Shown one piece after another: positions 27,905-38,098 of a stretch of DNA of 64,000 nt. How positions within the stretch are numbered: the stretch's first letter is position 1; each line of letters opens with the position of its first letter. The stretch is taken from assembly GCF_001278805.1 (NCBI RefSeq), contig NZ_CP012602.1, positions 2,138,001 through 2,202,000 of the forward strand, written 5' to 3'. A program made the position numbers and the translations under genes. The notes below the pieces were generated by a model. That model did not search any database. It was not told where the DNA came from and worked only from the letters and a program-made list of their open reading frames with translations. The stretch is from Bacillus sp. FJAT-18017 (GTDB lineage: Bacteria > Bacillota > Bacilli > Bacillales > Cytobacillaceae).

Positions 27905-29051
27905 TTTATTATTTATAGCATTCATTTTATACTTGATTGCTACTTTCTTATTTGGTGGGGCAATTAAGACTGGGGAGACGAGCAAATGGAGTAAGGCGGC
28001 CATATTTACCGCCATTGCCGGTTTCATCTCGCAATTGGGATATTTTATTACACGATGGATTGCCGCGGGGCATGCACCGGTTAGCAATCTATTCGAATTT
28101 ACAACATTTTTCGGAATGGCCCTTGTCGGCGCTTTCATTTTCATATATTTTATTTATAAATCGGCTTTACTTGGATTGTTCACAATGCCGGTTGCGCTTC
28201 TAGTGATTGCATATGCAAGTATGTTTCCAAGAGAAATCAGTCCGCTAATACCGGCGCTGAAAAGCTACTGGCTGCAAATCCACGTTACCACTGCTGCACT
28301 TGGGGAAGCAATACTTGCAATAAGTTTCGCGGCTGGATTGATTTATCTAATAAGAGTTATTGATCAGACAAAATCTAATAAGAGAACATTCTGGCTTGAG
28401 GCCATTATGTTCACAATGGTTTGTGTCCTTGGGTTTATTGCGGTAGCGGTTGGTTTTTCTTCTGCCGGATACAAGGCAGAGTTCAATTGGGTCGATAAAT
28501 CCGGTAAAGACGCTCAAATTGAATTCCATATGCCCGCACTGGTGGGACCACATCAAGGAGAACTTCTAACAGATGGGAAGTTTGAACCGCTTGTGGAAAT
28601 GCCGGCCATTATTAATTCGAAAAAGTTGAATACTGTGCTTTGGTCCTTAATCGGCGGCACAATCCTTTATGGGCTCATTAGGTTAATTTTAAGAAAGAGA
28701 ATTTCAGCAGCTCTCCAACCGCTGGTGAAAAACGTCAATCTTGATCTTGTTGATGAAATTAGCTACAGGTCCGTTTTGATTGGATTCCCTGTCTTTACCC
28801 TAGGGGCATTAATCTTTGCGATGATTTGGGCACAAATTGCCTGGACACGATTCTGGGGCTGGGATCCAAAAGAAGTCTGGGCCTTGATTACATGGCTGTT
28901 CTACGCAGCGTTCCTTCATCTCAGGCTCTCAAAAGGCTGGCATGGAGAAAAATCAGCGTGGCTTGCAGTCATAGGTTTTGCAATAATCATGTTCAATCTG
29001 ATTGCAGTCAACCTGGTAATCGCCGGCCTCCACTCCTACGCCGGGTCCTAG
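27885..29051 (+). CDS. resC: Cytochrome c biogenesis protein ResC
   Basis: 388 residues, about eight membrane helices. The tryptophan-rich haem-binding WWD-type motif is present as [14 protein letters not shown], with conserved His residues in the flanking helices. The start is TTG with AGGAGGGG just upstream, giving the [10 protein letters not shown]-terminus; no ATG is close. Forms the ResBC complex for haem transfer to cytochrome c. Confidence 0.93.
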   Translation: MAELSSNLLFIAFILYLIATFLFGGAIKTGETSKWSKAAIFTAIAGFISQLGYFITRWIAAGHAPVSNLFEFTTFFGMALVGAFIFIYFIYKSALLGLFTMPVALLVIAYASMFPREISPLIPALKSYWLQIHVTTAALGEAILAISFAAGLIYLIRVIDQTKSNKRTFWLEAIMFTMVCVLGFIAVAVGFSSAGYKAEFNWVDKSGKDAQIEFHMPALVGPHQGELLTDGKFEPLVEMPAIINSKKLNTVLWSLIGGTILYGLIRLILRKRISAALQPLVKNVNLDLVDEISYRSVLIGFPVFTLGALIFAMIWAQIAWTRFWGWDPKEVWALITWLFYAAFLHLRLSKGWHGEKSAWLAVIGFAIIMFNLIAVNLVIAGLHSYAGS

Positions 29052-29123
29052 AAAAGCGTAAGCTCCCGTATAACGCCGTATGAAATGGTTGCCCTCTTTT
29101 ACCAAATCTAGAGAGGGCCGCCA

Positions 29124-29162
29124 ACCTGTGAGAAGCTCATATTCACACAGTTGCCTTTTATC
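29124..29162 (+). terminator. Possible resABC terminator
   Basis: CAACCTGTGA and TCACACAGTTG pair with one internal mismatch and are followed by CCTTTTAT. The run of T is short, so some read-through into resDE is likely, as known for this locus. Confidence 0.35.
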
Positions 29163-29253
29163 AATAAAGGCGGGATCACCAACCAGTTAGTTTTGCTTCA
29201 CAGTAAAGCCCCGCATGCAAATGCTGTGCAGGTGCTTATGTAACCGATTAAAT

Positions 29254-29282
29254 TTGGAAATTTATCTTTCATTCTGTAAACT
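29254..29282 (+). promoter_or_regulatory. Promoter of resDE
   Basis: TTGGAA and TAAACT lie 17 bp apart, ending 23 bp before the resD start. Confidence 0.5.
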
Positions 29283-29305
29283 ATTTGCATGGGGGGATTT
29301 TAACA

Positions 29306-30022
29306 ATGGAAAAAGACGTAAAAATTTTAGTTGTTGATGATGAAGAACGTATTCGCAGGCTTTTAAAAATGTACCTTGAGCGTGAAGAATTCTTAATCGA
29401 CGAAGCGGAAGATGGAAATGAAGCATTGTCCAAAGCACTAGCAAATGACTATGATGTCATCCTGCTCGATTTGATGATGCCTGGAAAAGACGGCATAGAA
29501 GTATGCCGTGAACTACGTGAAAAGAAAGCAACCCCTGTCATCATGCTTACTGCGAAGGGCGAAGAAGTAAACCGTGTCCAGGGTTTTGAAGTAGGAACAG
29601 ATGACTACATTGTAAAGCCATTCAGTCCCCGGGAAGTTGTCCTGCGTGTAAAAGCATTGCTTCGCCGGTCATCTCAGACCAGCTATTTGCAAACAGATAC
29701 GACAACTAAGGATGTCATAGTGTTCCCGCATTTAACAATTGACAATGATGCACACCGTGTTACTGCGGATGGAAAAGAAGTCAGCCTTACACCTAAAGAA
29801 TATGAATTACTGTACTTTTTGGCAAAATCCCCTGACAAAGTATTTGACCGGGAACAGCTGCTTAAAGAGGTATGGCATTATGAATTCTTTGGCGATCTAC
29901 GTACTGTAGATACACACGTGAAGCGCTTAAGAGAAAAGCTGAATAAAGTTTCCGAGCAGGCTGCACGAATGATTGTGACCGTATGGGGAGTAGGGTATAA
30001 GTTTGAGGTCGTGAATGAATGA
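29306..30022 (+). CDS. resD: Response regulator ResD
   Basis: 238 residues. The receiver domain holds the phospho-acceptor Asp 55 ([11 protein letters not shown]), the acidic pair DDEE and the KPF lysine; the C-terminal OmpR-type winged helix ends [10 protein letters not shown]. In B. subtilis ResD governs aerobic and anaerobic respiration genes. GGGGGGATTTTAACA precedes the ATG. It overlaps resE by four bases. Confidence 0.94.
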   Translation: MEKDVKILVVDDEERIRRLLKMYLEREEFLIDEAEDGNEALSKALANDYDVILLDLMMPGKDGIEVCRELREKKATPVIMLTAKGEEVNRVQGFEVGTDDYIVKPFSPREVVLRVKALLRRSSQTSYLQTDTTTKDVIVFPHLTIDNDAHRVTADGKEVSLTPKEYELLYFLAKSPDKVFDREQLLKEVWHYEFFGDLRTVDTHVKRLREKLNKVSEQAARMIVTVWGVGYKFEVVNE

Positions 30023-31797
30023 TTTTCCTTCGAAGTGTCGTAGGTAAACTTTGGTTTACCATTCTTTTACTTGTTTCTTTTGTGCTGTTCATCCTCACTG
30101 TCATGCTGCTTGAGTTTTTTGAAAATGACAGCATTATAAAAACGAGGAATGATTTAACCCATACAGCCGAGAAAATTGCAAACGTCTTAAAAAAACATGA
30201 GAATGACGATACTTCGCTAGGATTGGAGATTTCATGGGAAATCCTGGATAATGTCACTAAGGCAGTGATCATTAAAAGTCCCAATGAAGTATATTATTCG
30301 CCAAATACGGAAGATAAAAGCAAGTTGACCATCACGGATATTTCCAACGATCCTGACTTGTCCAGGGTACTGAAAGAGGGCGTCACAGCCAATAAAGTTA
30401 CTACTCTCTCATCTAAACCTGGACAAGATGGGCCAAATTATTCAATAATCGGTGTTCCTCTCCAGCTTATTGGGGAAGACAACGGAGCTGTCTTCATTTA
30501 TCAGTCCATTTCAGTCGTCCAGAATACAACCCGAGATACCACGAAATTCATTTTGTTAGTGGCCGGCGTTGCGATTGTTCTAACTACAATATTCGCATTT
30601 TTCCTCTCAACAAGAATTACTTCCCCGCTTCGAAAAATGAGGGAAGCAGCGTTTGAAGTTGCCAGAGGCAAATTTGATACAAAGGTTCCGATTCTGACCA
30701 ATGATGAAATTGGTGAACTTGCCACAGCCTTTAATCAGATGGGCAGGCAGCTTAAATTCAATATGAATGCACTTAATCAGGAAAAGGAACAATTGGCCAG
30801 CATTCTTAGCTCCATGGCAGATGGAGTCATTACCTTTAATAGGGATGGAACCATTCTAATTACAAATCCTCCAGCAGATCGGTTTTTGCAATATTGGTAT
30901 TATGATAAAGGTTCAAATGATGGAGGTACCGAGGAAGTACCTTCTAAAGTGATGGAACTTTTCCAACAAGCTGTCGATACCGAAAGTGAACAGATGGGGG
31001 AAATTTCTTTGCTTGGCCGAAGTTGGGTAATTCTGGTCAGCCCCTTGTATAGTTCTAAGTTTATCAGAGGCGCCGTTGCTGTAATCCGTGATATGACTGA
31101 GGAACGGAAGCTGGATAAAATGAGAAAAGATTTTATCGCTAATGTATCACATGAACTTCGGACGCCCATCTCCATGCTTCAGGGATATAGTGAGGCAATT
31201 GTTGATGATATTGCAGGTACTGATGAAGAGAAAAAAGAAATGGCAAAAGTTATTTATGATGAATCACTTCGAATGGGCAGGCTGGTCAATGAATTGCTCG
31301 ATATTGCCAGAATGGAATCCGGGAATATTAAACTGAATATGGACGAGATACCGGTTGCTCCCTTTATTGGCCGTATTTTAAGGAAATTTCAAGGTTTGGC
31401 TAAGGATCATGATATCTTCCTAACAGCTGAAATAAATGATTCCGAATATCATAGTACATTTGACGGAGACAGAATTGAACAAGTTTTCACGAATTTGATT
31501 GATAACGCAATTAGACATACCCCTAAAGACGGCACAGTAAAAGTTACTGTGAAGAGCGATGAAAAGGGAGTAGAAGTTGAGGTTGCCGACTCTGGTTCGG
31601 GAATACCTGAAGAAGATTTGCCCTTTATTTTTGAGCGTTTTTATAAGGCGGATAAGGCCCGAACACGCGGACGTGCTGGAACAGGCCTGGGACTCGCTAT
31701 TGCAAAAAATATTATTGACGCACATAAAGGCCATATATCTGTAAAGAGCAAGCTTGGACAGGGCACGACATTTTCCTTCTTCATTCCTCGAAAATAG
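30019..31797 (+). CDS. resE: Sensor histidine kinase ResE
   Basis: 592 residues. Two membrane helices (about 10-32 and 175-195) flank an extracytoplasmic sensor; then HAMP, a PAS-like domain (about 250-350), the H-box with His 378 in [11 protein letters not shown]-box [12 protein letters not shown]1 [11 protein letters not shown] and G2 [12 protein letters not shown]. Partner of ResD in redox signalling. ATGA overlap with resD suggests translational coupling. Confidence 0.94.
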   Translation: MIFLRSVVGKLWFTILLLVSFVLFILTVMLLEFFENDSIIKTRNDLTHTAEKIANVLKKHENDDTSLGLEISWEILDNVTKAVIIKSPNEVYYSPNTEDKSKLTITDISNDPDLSRVLKEGVTANKVTTLSSKPGQDGPNYSIIGVPLQLIGEDNGAVFIYQSISVVQNTTRDTTKFILLVAGVAIVLTTIFAFFLSTRITSPLRKMREAAFEVARGKFDTKVPILTNDEIGELATAFNQMGRQLKFNMNALNQEKEQLASILSSMADGVITFNRDGTILITNPPADRFLQYWYYDKGSNDGGTEEVPSKVMELFQQAVDTESEQMGEISLLGRSWVILVSPLYSSKFIRGAVAVIRDMTEERKLDKMRKDFIANVSHELRTPISMLQGYSEAIVDDIAGTDEEKKEMAKVIYDESLRMGRLVNELLDIARMESGNIKLNMDEIPVAPFIGRILRKFQGLAKDHDIFLTAEINDSEYHSTFDGDRIEQVFTNLIDNAIRHTPKDGTVKVTVKSDEKGVEVEVADSGSGIPEEDLPFIFERFYKADKARTRGRAGTGLGLAIAKNIIDAHKGHISVKSKLGQGTTFSFFIPRK

Positions 31798-31849
31798 AAG
31801 GAATAGCCAGAAATGTGGTGCAAAATCTTGATACACGGGAAACATTTTA

Positions 31850-31878
31850 GCCTGCACTTATTTGTGCAGGTTTTTCTT
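31850..31878 (+). terminator. resDE terminator
   Basis: CCTGCAC and GTGCAGG with a 6-base loop, followed by TTTTTCTTT. Confidence 0.85.
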
Positions 31879-32049
31879 TGCGTAATTATATAAAATTGAA
31901 CCTGTGATATGGCTCTCTTTCTATGAACCATATCCGAATCTGGTATTGATGATTTCGATACATTTTTCTGTTATTGATTTGCAAAATGAATGACATAAAA
32001 TTGTAATATTTTCCTTCCTTTTTGTAACAAAACGGACTATATTAAAGAG

Positions 32050-32077
32050 TGTAACTTTAAGCAGGCGTTTACGTCTA
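32050..32077 (+). promoter_or_regulatory. Sigma-X autoregulatory promoter
   Basis: TGTAAC and CGTCTA are separated by 16 bp, the ECF-type sequence expected for sigma-X control of its own gene. The 170 bp between the resE terminator and this site show nothing else clear. Confidence 0.75.
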
Positions 32078-32103
32078 AAAATACGAACGGGGAGGAAAAT
32101 TGA

Positions 32104-32655
32104 ATGGACTCCGTTTTTACTGAACTATATACAAAATATCACCAAGAGGTTTTTCAATTCTTGTTTTACATGGTCCGGTCCAAAGAACAGGCTGAAGATC
32201 TTGTACAGGAAGTATATATCAGGGTTCTGCGGTCTTACTCACGCTTTGAGGGGAAAAGCAGTGAGAAAACATGGCTTTTTTCGATTGCAAGGAATGTCGC
32301 CATTGATCATTTTCGCAAGCAAAAAGGCTGGAAGCAAAAACTTCTGGAAAAATTTGATTGGTCGACAGCTCAAGTAAGAGACCATCAGCCGCTTCCGGAG
32401 GAAATAGCCCTCCAAAGGGAAGAAATCAAGGGAATGTTTAAGTGTCTTGATTTATGCACACACGACCAACGCGCTGTCCTTATTATGAGGTATCTTAATG
32501 ATTTGTCGATAGCGGAGACAGCAACAGTATTGGGCTGGACCGAGAGCAAGGTCAAAACCACCCAGCACAGGGCGATTAAAGTGCTGAAAGCCCATATGGA
32601 ATCGCTTTTTGAAACGGAGGGATTTGTGGATGAACAAGCGAGGGTGGAGCGATAA
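32104..32655 (+). CDS. sigX: ECF sigma factor SigX
   Basis: 183 residues with sigma region 2 (EDLVQEVYIRVLRSYSRFEG, TWLFSIARNVAIDHFR) and region 4 (LNDLSIAETATVLGWTESKVKTTQHRA). It controls cell-envelope genes such as those altering surface charge. GGGGAGG precedes the ATG. It overlaps rsiX by 26 bases and is preceded by its own-type promoter. Confidence 0.92.
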   Translation: MDSVFTELYTKYHQEVFQFLFYMVRSKEQAEDLVQEVYIRVLRSYSRFEGKSSEKTWLFSIARNVAIDHFRKQKGWKQKLLEKFDWSTAQVRDHQPLPEEIALQREEIKGMFKCLDLCTHDQRAVLIMRYLNDLSIAETATVLGWTESKVKTTQHRAIKVLKAHMESLFETEGFVDEQARVER

Positions 32656-33796
32656 AGAAGTTGCAGAACTCATCAGGAATATGCCGAAGGTAACCGATGA
32701 TCGCGACCCGCGGGATATTTATCAGAATATCTCAATGAAAATCAAGAAGAAACGCAAAGGCTTATGGATAATGCCTGGAATTGCTGCCGCTGCAGCAGCG
32801 GTCCTGTTGTTTTTACTCATCTCGCCTGGCTCTTTCAATCTCAGTGGTGACGGAAACAAGACTTCAACAGCAGACGATAAGAGTTCACAAACAAATCTAG
32901 TGGGAACAGACGATAATAAAAAGAAAGATCAGAGCGATAATAATCCAATGATTGCCATGGTTGGTGAAAGCGATGGGGATACTGGCTCAGCGCTATATGC
33001 AGAAGAAGTAGGGGAAAGTGAACGGGCCGTTACTATTTATGTGCCTGATGGTCAAATTCAAAATTTAGTGCCTGTAACTGTAAAAGTACCCGAAGAAGGC
33101 GGCAGTTGGGTAGATTCCCTTAAAACCGCAATGCAATCCCTGAAAGAAGAAGAATGGGGATTGTCAGAATTTTATCCAATGGATGTAGCTCTTGAAGGAA
33201 ACGATACGTTTGTTGTAAATATTCCAGAAAAGCATAATTATTTGGGAGCAGCTCCCGAAACGATGTTTATAAATTCGATTAATGAAAATGTCGCTGCGAA
33301 TGCTGCGGATTCAGTATCTAAAATTAAATATAAAACGAATGGAAAGCCGGGGATTTATTTAAGCAATTATGGTGAGCGTAAAGCCGACTCTGTCGAAGTT
33401 AAAAGAAACCGTGCGTATTTGTTCGTACATCAGGAGGGTAAGGATGTTCCATATATGGTCCCTACTTCTGAGCAATTCAAGAATTTCAATGAAGCAATTG
33501 AAGCGATGAAAACGGATGATTTCCAAAATGGCCTGCAGCCTTCCTTGCCTCCAACCTTTAAGGTGAAAGAAATTACATTAAAAGAAAAGATACTCTATTT
33601 GTCGCTTGCAGATGATTCAGATTTGAAAAACGACCCGGCAACCTTGCATTCATTTGAGGCATTACTCTTAACAGCAAAGGATTTTGGTTTTACTAAAGTT
33701 AAAATTAATAATGCGCCTATTGAAAATCTGGGCCCATTCCTCTTGAATCAGGAAATAAATGTTCCCGTTGGGGCAAATAAAATGAAGATCGAATGA
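32630..33796 (+). CDS. rsiX: Anti-sigma-X factor RsiX
   Basis: 388 residues. A cytoplasmic N-terminal part (about 50 residues) that would hold sigma-X, one membrane helix (LWIMPGIAAAAAAVLLFLLI), a low-complexity Asp/Ser/Lys linker, and a large extracytoplasmic domain with two GerMN-like repeats. The ATG after GGAGGGATTTGTGG gives MNKRGWSDKEV. Overlap with sigX ties their synthesis together. Confidence 0.88.
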   Translation: MNKRGWSDKEVAELIRNMPKVTDDRDPRDIYQNISMKIKKKRKGLWIMPGIAAAAAAVLLFLLISPGSFNLSGDGNKTSTADDKSSQTNLVGTDDNKKKDQSDNNPMIAMVGESDGDTGSALYAEEVGESERAVTIYVPDGQIQNLVPVTVKVPEEGGSWVDSLKTAMQSLKEEEWGLSEFYPMDVALEGNDTFVVNIPEKHNYLGAAPETMFINSINENVAANAADSVSKIKYKTNGKPGIYLSNYGERKADSVEVKRNRAYLFVHQEGKDVPYMVPTSEQFKNFNEAIEAMKTDDFQNGLQPSLPPTFKVKEITLKEKILYLSLADDSDLKNDPATLHSFEALLLTAKDFGFTKVKINNAPIENLGPFLLNQEINVPVGANKMKIE

Positions 33797-33805
33797 TAAT
33801 CAGGA

Positions 33806-33835
33806 AGTCCGCCTAGTCATAGGCGGGCTTTTTCT
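33806..33835 (+). terminator. sigX-rsiX terminator
   Basis: GTCCGCCT and AGGCGGGC pair around AGTCAT and are followed by TTTTTC. Confidence 0.85.
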
Positions 33836-33898
33836 TTGTGTTTAAGGAAATTATAATTTTCGCGACTGTGGATAACTTTTTTTACTGAGCGTATCTAC

Positions 33899-34046
33899 GT
33901 CTAGCTCCAGCGCCTATCGCCTAGCAAACTTCAGGCCTCCTCCCTACGATAAGTCATCATCGAATCACTTTCGCTCTTCGTGATTCCTTTATCTCAGTCG
34001 AAGTCCCTCCATTTTGTACGGCGATGGCCAAGGCGCTTGCGCTTTT
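33899..34046. repeat. Dispersed repeat family A, copy 2
   Basis: GTCTAGCTCCAGCGCCTA, CTACGATAAGTCATCATCGA, CCTTTATCTC and GGCCAAGGCGCTTGCGC match copy 1 at 4.7 kb in the same order and orientation. This copy lacks the 60-bp internal block of copy 1. No coding frame. Confidence 0.7.
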
Positions 34047-34179
34047 GTTGTGGGAATTTTCTTTTTTATGAATAACTATAGCGAAGACTCCAAATTATAA
34101 CAAATGTGCCATTTGCCGTTCTGAAACCAGTGGGAACTGCATATGGTGGATAGTGCGTGTAACAAGGAGGAGGATTTTC

Positions 34180-34947
34180 GTGAAAGATTACATAGTTCGT
34201 TTTTTAATTGCAGGAATATTGGGAGTTTGTGTATCATTGCTTATTATTGGAGGAAGCCAGGCAAAAGCAAGTGAGATTTATTATGATACTGAATGGGTAC
34301 TTCCTACAGAAGGTGTGATAACCGATGTTTTTGGGACAAGAGGTGGTTCCCATAAGGGGATTGACATAGCAGGTGAATTGGGAGTGCCGGTAAGGGCTGT
34401 AAAAGATGGTATCGTTACAAAATCGTATCTCTCTGCTTCCTATGGAAATGTGATTTTAATAAAGCATAAGGATGGTTTCGAGTCTGTATATGCCCATTTG
34501 GAGAAGCGAATGGCGAAAGAGGGCGAACACGTTAAAAAAGCGGAGAAAATTGGGACAATGGGAAACACGGGATATTCGACTGGTGTTCATTTGCATTTTG
34601 AACTTCACGAAAAAGAATGGACATTCCAGAAAGAAAACGCTGTAAATCCCGAGTCGCTGCTGGGGAAAATTGAAGTTGGCCAAAACATGGCAGCAATTCC
34701 GGTTACCAAGCCTAAAAGTATTATTGAGGCTGGTGGGAAGCCGCATAATGCAGGGAACGGTATCCATATAGTCTCCTCTGGTGAAACGCTTTGGGGAATA
34801 GCACAAAAGAACGGACTGTCTGTTAAACAGCTTATTGATTTAAATGAGCTGGAGGATACGATTATCCGACCTGGCCAGAAACTGGAGATTTCTTGGGGTG
34901 CAGAAACAGCTACTAATGTTATGAGGATTTCGTCAACCAATGAGTAA
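34180..34947 (+). CDS. M23 family metallopeptidase with C-terminal LysM domain
   Basis: 255 residues. Membrane anchor or signal (residues 6-28), then an M23 (LytM-like) domain with the zinc ligands in GGSHKGIDIAG (HxxxD) and GVHLHFELHE (HxH), and one LysM domain near the C-terminus (HIVSSGETLWGIAQKNGL). A cell-wall or spore-wall endopeptidase is expected. The start is GTG after AAGGAGGAGG. It lies alone between rsiX and the FMN riboswitch. Confidence 0.85.
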   Translation: MKDYIVRFLIAGILGVCVSLLIIGGSQAKASEIYYDTEWVLPTEGVITDVFGTRGGSHKGIDIAGELGVPVRAVKDGIVTKSYLSASYGNVILIKHKDGFESVYAHLEKRMAKEGEHVKKAEKIGTMGNTGYSTGVHLHFELHEKEWTFQKENAVNPESLLGKIEVGQNMAAIPVTKPKSIIEAGGKPHNAGNGIHIVSSGETLWGIAQKNGLSVKQLIDLNELEDTIIRPGQKLEISWGAETATNVMRISSTNE

Positions 34948-35026
34948 TTCGGTTGGCATTTTCCTTGTTCATTAAAAGTACAAAATTGTTCAAGCTCTTT
35001 CTCTTTCCATAGTACTGCTTTTTCAG

Positions 35027-35032
35027 TATAAT
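35027..35032 (+). promoter_or_regulatory. -10 of the ribU leader promoter
   Basis: TATAAT, with TTTCCA 17 bp upstream (35004-35009), ends about 23 bp before the FMN riboswitch. Confidence 0.55.
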
Positions 35033-35054
35033 AAAGTGGTAATTAAATATTGTC

Positions 35055-35186
35055 TATCTTCGGGGCTGGGTGTAATTCCCGACCGGCGGTGATGAGTTAA
35101 TGTTAACTTTAAGTCCGCGAGCCGCAAGGCAGGATTTGGTGCGATTCCAAAACCGACAGTAAAGTCTGGATGGGAGAAGATGGAGG
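35055..35186 (+). promoter_or_regulatory. FMN riboswitch (RFN element)
   Basis: All conserved words are present in order: CTTCGGGGCTGGGTG, AATTCCCGACCGGCGGT, AGTCCGCGAGCC, GCAGGATTTGGTGCGATTC, CGACAGTAAAGTC and GGATGGGAGAAGATGGAG. It controls ribU by FMN-dependent termination at the hairpin near 35.25 kb. Confidence 0.96.
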
Positions 35187-35246
35187 TTCAGCGGACGTTT
35201 CAAATTTTGATATTTTGAACGTTTATTAAGCTTGCCTTTGTGAAAT

Positions 35247-35280
35247 TCTCCCTCAAGCAATCCTGCTTGGGGGTTTTTAT
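35247..35280 (+). terminator. Expression-platform terminator of the FMN riboswitch
   Basis: CTCCCTCAAGCA and TGCTTGGGGG pair around ATCC and are followed by TTTTTAT, 65 bp before the ribU ATG. Confidence 0.85.
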
Positions 35281-35343
35281 TTGCATGGCCAGCTTTGCGG
35301 AATCTTTCTTCTTTAGTGATGGACACAAAGGAGAGAGGAAGAA

Positions 35344-35919
35344 ATGAAGAAACTTAATGTAAAAACTATGGTCATGATCGGTATGCTAAGCAGCATATCC
35401 TATGTACTTATGCTGCTGAATTTCCCGCTGCCGGTTTTTCCGAGCTACCTAATGATTGATTTCAGTGACATCCCCGCTCTTTTAGCGGCACTTGCTTTTG
35501 GCCCGTTGGCCGGAGTGCTGGTGGAATTAATTAAGAATGTACTGGACTGGTTTATGACAGGCAGCCAGACAGGAGTGCCTGTAGGCCATATCGCAAATTT
35601 TGCCGCGGGAATTCTGTTCATTTTACCAACCTACTATGTTTATGACAGAATTAAAACAAAAAAAGGCTTGTCTCTGGCGCTGATTTCAGGAACCGTCACT
35701 ATGGCGGTATTGATGAGCATATTGAATTACTTTTTATTCCTGCCAGCTTATACATGGTTTTTGAATGCCCCTGCAATGGCGGATTCAGTAGCTTTAAAGA
35801 GTGTTGTCCTGTTCATATTGCCATTTAATATATTAAAAGGGCTTATTGTTTCCCTATTGTTCCTGCCGCTTTACCTAAGAATGAGTTTTTGGATTGAGAG
35901 GCAGCGGGTACTTGCTTAA
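35344..35919 (+). CDS. ribU: Riboflavin ECF transporter S component RibU
   Basis: 191 residues, five to six membrane helices, with the family pattern PLPVFPSYLMIDFSDIPALL and FGPLAGVLVELIKNVLDWF. It binds riboflavin and works with the shared EcfAA'T energising module, which is not in this window. GGAGAGAGGAAGAA precedes the ATG. The FMN riboswitch upstream confirms the substrate class. Confidence 0.95.
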   Translation: MKKLNVKTMVMIGMLSSISYVLMLLNFPLPVFPSYLMIDFSDIPALLAALAFGPLAGVLVELIKNVLDWFMTGSQTGVPVGHIANFAAGILFILPTYYVYDRIKTKKGLSLALISGTVTMAVLMSILNYFLFLPAYTWFLNAPAMADSVALKSVVLFILPFNILKGLIVSLLFLPLYLRMSFWIERQRVLA

Positions 35920-35971
35920 TTAAGATAAATCATGCAGACAGCCCCAATGCTTGAGCTGAAAAATATAAAAG

Positions 35972-36017
35972 AGGCTGTCCCAAAAGGTCGTTGAACGATG
36001 ACTTTTTGGGACAGCCT
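35972..36017 (+). repeat. Hairpin repeat family F, type i, copy 1
   Basis: AGGCTGTCCCAAAAG and CTTTTTGGGACAGCCT form a long near-perfect stem with an inner GTCGTT/AACGATGAC part. It lies 50 bp after ribU and may end its transcript. A degenerate inverted copy is at 41.94 kb. Confidence 0.65.
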
Positions 36018-36024
36018 TTACTGT

Positions 36025-36216
36025 TTTATCCCACTCTTAACGGGCAGTAAGACCCCCACCCCAAGATTCGCGAAGAAGATAGGTGGGGGATCAACTGCCC
36101 GTAAAGGTCCGATTGGTGAATTAAAGTGAAACTTGCCGCTGTGCCCTTCAGCGGCTTAGTTGAACCAATTGGGCTCCGCGCGGCTATCCATCAGTGTGGG
36201 ATGAGGAAAACCCTCA
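36025..36216 (+). ncRNA. Candidate structured RNA, family D, copy 1
   Basis: CGGGCAGT pairs with ACTGCCCG and encloses GACCCCCACC/AGGTGGGGGATC, giving one long arm. Next comes AAAGGTCCGATTGGTGAA, whose CCGATTGGT pairs with ACCAATTGG; inside it AACTTGCCGCTG faces CAGCGGCTTAGTT. The closing part is CGCGCGGCTATCCATCAGTG. The 51.96 kb copy is nearly identical. No transposase is adjacent. The class is not identified. Confidence 0.6.
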
Positions 36217-36488
36217 CTGTTGGAAGATTCACTTTATGGCTATTGGTTGATATTTAATAAAACTCCACAATTTTTCGTTCGTGTTGGGTTTCCCTCTGTT
36301 CTTAACCTAATTACTTGTTTTTTTTCAATGTTAGCGGCTTTTTTAAAAATTGTGGGATGAGAAAAACAGAGCCAGGTCCACACTGTTTTTGGACAGGCCT
36401 CTTAAGGAAAGGCGATTAAAACAGTCATTCCATTTGATTTGACAAAGTACCTTCAGCGGAAATGAAATTGTACTATTTACCTAACAAA

Positions 36489-36526
36489 AAAAGGCGCCCA
36501 AAAGTGTTCTTTTGGGACAGCCTCTT
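36489..36526 (-). terminator. fer terminator, family F type ii hairpin
   Basis: On the minus strand AGGCTGTCCCAAAAG and CTTTTGGGCGCCT pair around AACA and are followed by TTTTTTTG. It starts about 25 bases beyond the fer stop. The same hairpin, inverted, is at 41.67 kb. Confidence 0.7.
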
Positions 36527-36547
36527 TATGTACGTTCAGATAAAGAT

Positions 36548-36811
<264 letters not shown>

Positions 36812-37018
36812 TTAGTGTGAACAATTTATTTCTCCGCAAAACGTTGGAAACGCATTCCGCATATCTATTGTAAAAAAGAATTCCAAACTTTTCAATAGAA
36901 ATTATATTGATAATACTTCTCACTCCTGCATTCATTCGCTAATTTACCCTAATTTTAGACAACTCAAGCATACTTTTCATGGTAAAATGGAGATACAACA
37001 AATGTACAGGGGATAAAT

Positions 37019-38098
37019 ATGCGAAATTTGCAAGAAACACTTCAACTTTCCTTTTTAGAAGCCTTAATCTTGTATTGTCTTAAACAGTTAAATGGGGAAC
37101 GAACAATTTATGCTATATACCATATTTTAAATGGCAAAAAATCAGCCCAGACAATTCAGGATGTACATTTATTCGGATTAACTGGATTATTTAAGGCATA
37201 CGATCGATTGTCGAGGGATCAGCTCGATTCAATTATTAAAACACTCATATCCAAGGGTCATATTGAGAGCAATGATGACCTTCGTTTTTTTATTACCGAT
37301 AAAGGGCTTGAACAGCTCCAGGAAACACTTTTGTTAACTCCCATTTCTCCATACTTGTCAGGATTGAAGTACAACCAGGCGAGCCAGATGTTGTGGGAAA
37401 GACTTACTCTCCTTGTTCAGGTATGTTCCCATATTTCAAACAAGGATAACACGTATGTGCCAATTCAGAAAGGCAGACAAACACAGTTATGGGTAAAAGC
37501 ATTCCTCTCGAAAAGAAATAAATCAGAGAGAGAAAAAATACCTTATTTGTTGTTAAAGGAGTTTACTCGTCTTTTCGATGGCAAGAAAGATTTGAAGCCT
37601 GAAATACTGGTTCTGCGACTAAGCGGTTATAAACATGCGGGGCTGACTTCTGAACAGGCGGCACATCAGCTTTGCATGGAAGAAGTACATTATCATTTGG
37701 AATTCCTGGGGATTCTTCATTTCATTTGCGAAATGGCCTTAACTAGCAGCGAAGCATATCCTATTTTTTATGAATTGGTTCGCGAGAGCAGTAAAAGCAA
37801 TGCACTAACCATTACATCACTCCAAACTTATAAACTTTTAAAGGAAGGTTACTCCATAGAGGATATCGCCATGTTTCGCAATCTTAAGTTGAGTACTATT
37901 GAGGACCATATTGTTGAGATTGCATTGAATCGGGAGGATTTCTCAATTGAACCTTTTGTTAGTCCTGAGGAGCAAAAGAAGATTGCTGACATTGCTTCAA
38001 GAACCTCTTCCAGACAGCTTCGCCACTTGCGGGAGCTATTAGGGGGAGTTTCATATTTTAAAATTAGGCTCGTATTGGCAAGGCTTGGTGATTATTAA
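37019..38098 (+). CDS. ypbB: YpbB, helix-turn-helix protein linked to RecS
   Basis: 359 residues, soluble, mostly helical. The C-terminal YSIEDIAMFRNLKLSTIEDHIVEIA is a helix-turn-helix resembling the HTH_40 domain often fused to RecQ helicases. The last base overlaps the recS ATG, so the pair is co-translated. A role alongside the RecQ-type helicase is inferred from this constant linkage. AGGGGATAAAT precedes the ATG. Confidence 0.85.
   Translation: MRNLQETLQLSFLEALILYCLKQLNGERTIYAIYHILNGKKSAQTIQDVHLFGLTGLFKAYDRLSRDQLDSIIKTLISKGHIESNDDLRFFITDKGLEQLQETLLLTPISPYLSGLKYNQASQMLWERLTLLVQVCSHISNKDNTYVPIQKGRQTQLWVKAFLSKRNKSEREKIPYLLLKEFTRLFDGKKDLKPEILVLRLSGYKHAGLTSEQAAHQLCMEEVHYHLEFLGILHFICEMALTSSEAYPIFYELVRESSKSNALTITSLQTYKLLKEGYSIEDIAMFRNLKLSTIEDHIVEIALNREDFSIEPFVSPEEQKKIADIASRTSSRQLRHLRELLGGVSYFKIRLVLARLGDY

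Noticed and set aside
36025..36216. Reading of family D as a known riboswitch (SAM, M-box, c-di-AMP)
   Set aside because: None of the conserved cores of these classes is present in order, and copies sit between unrelated genes.
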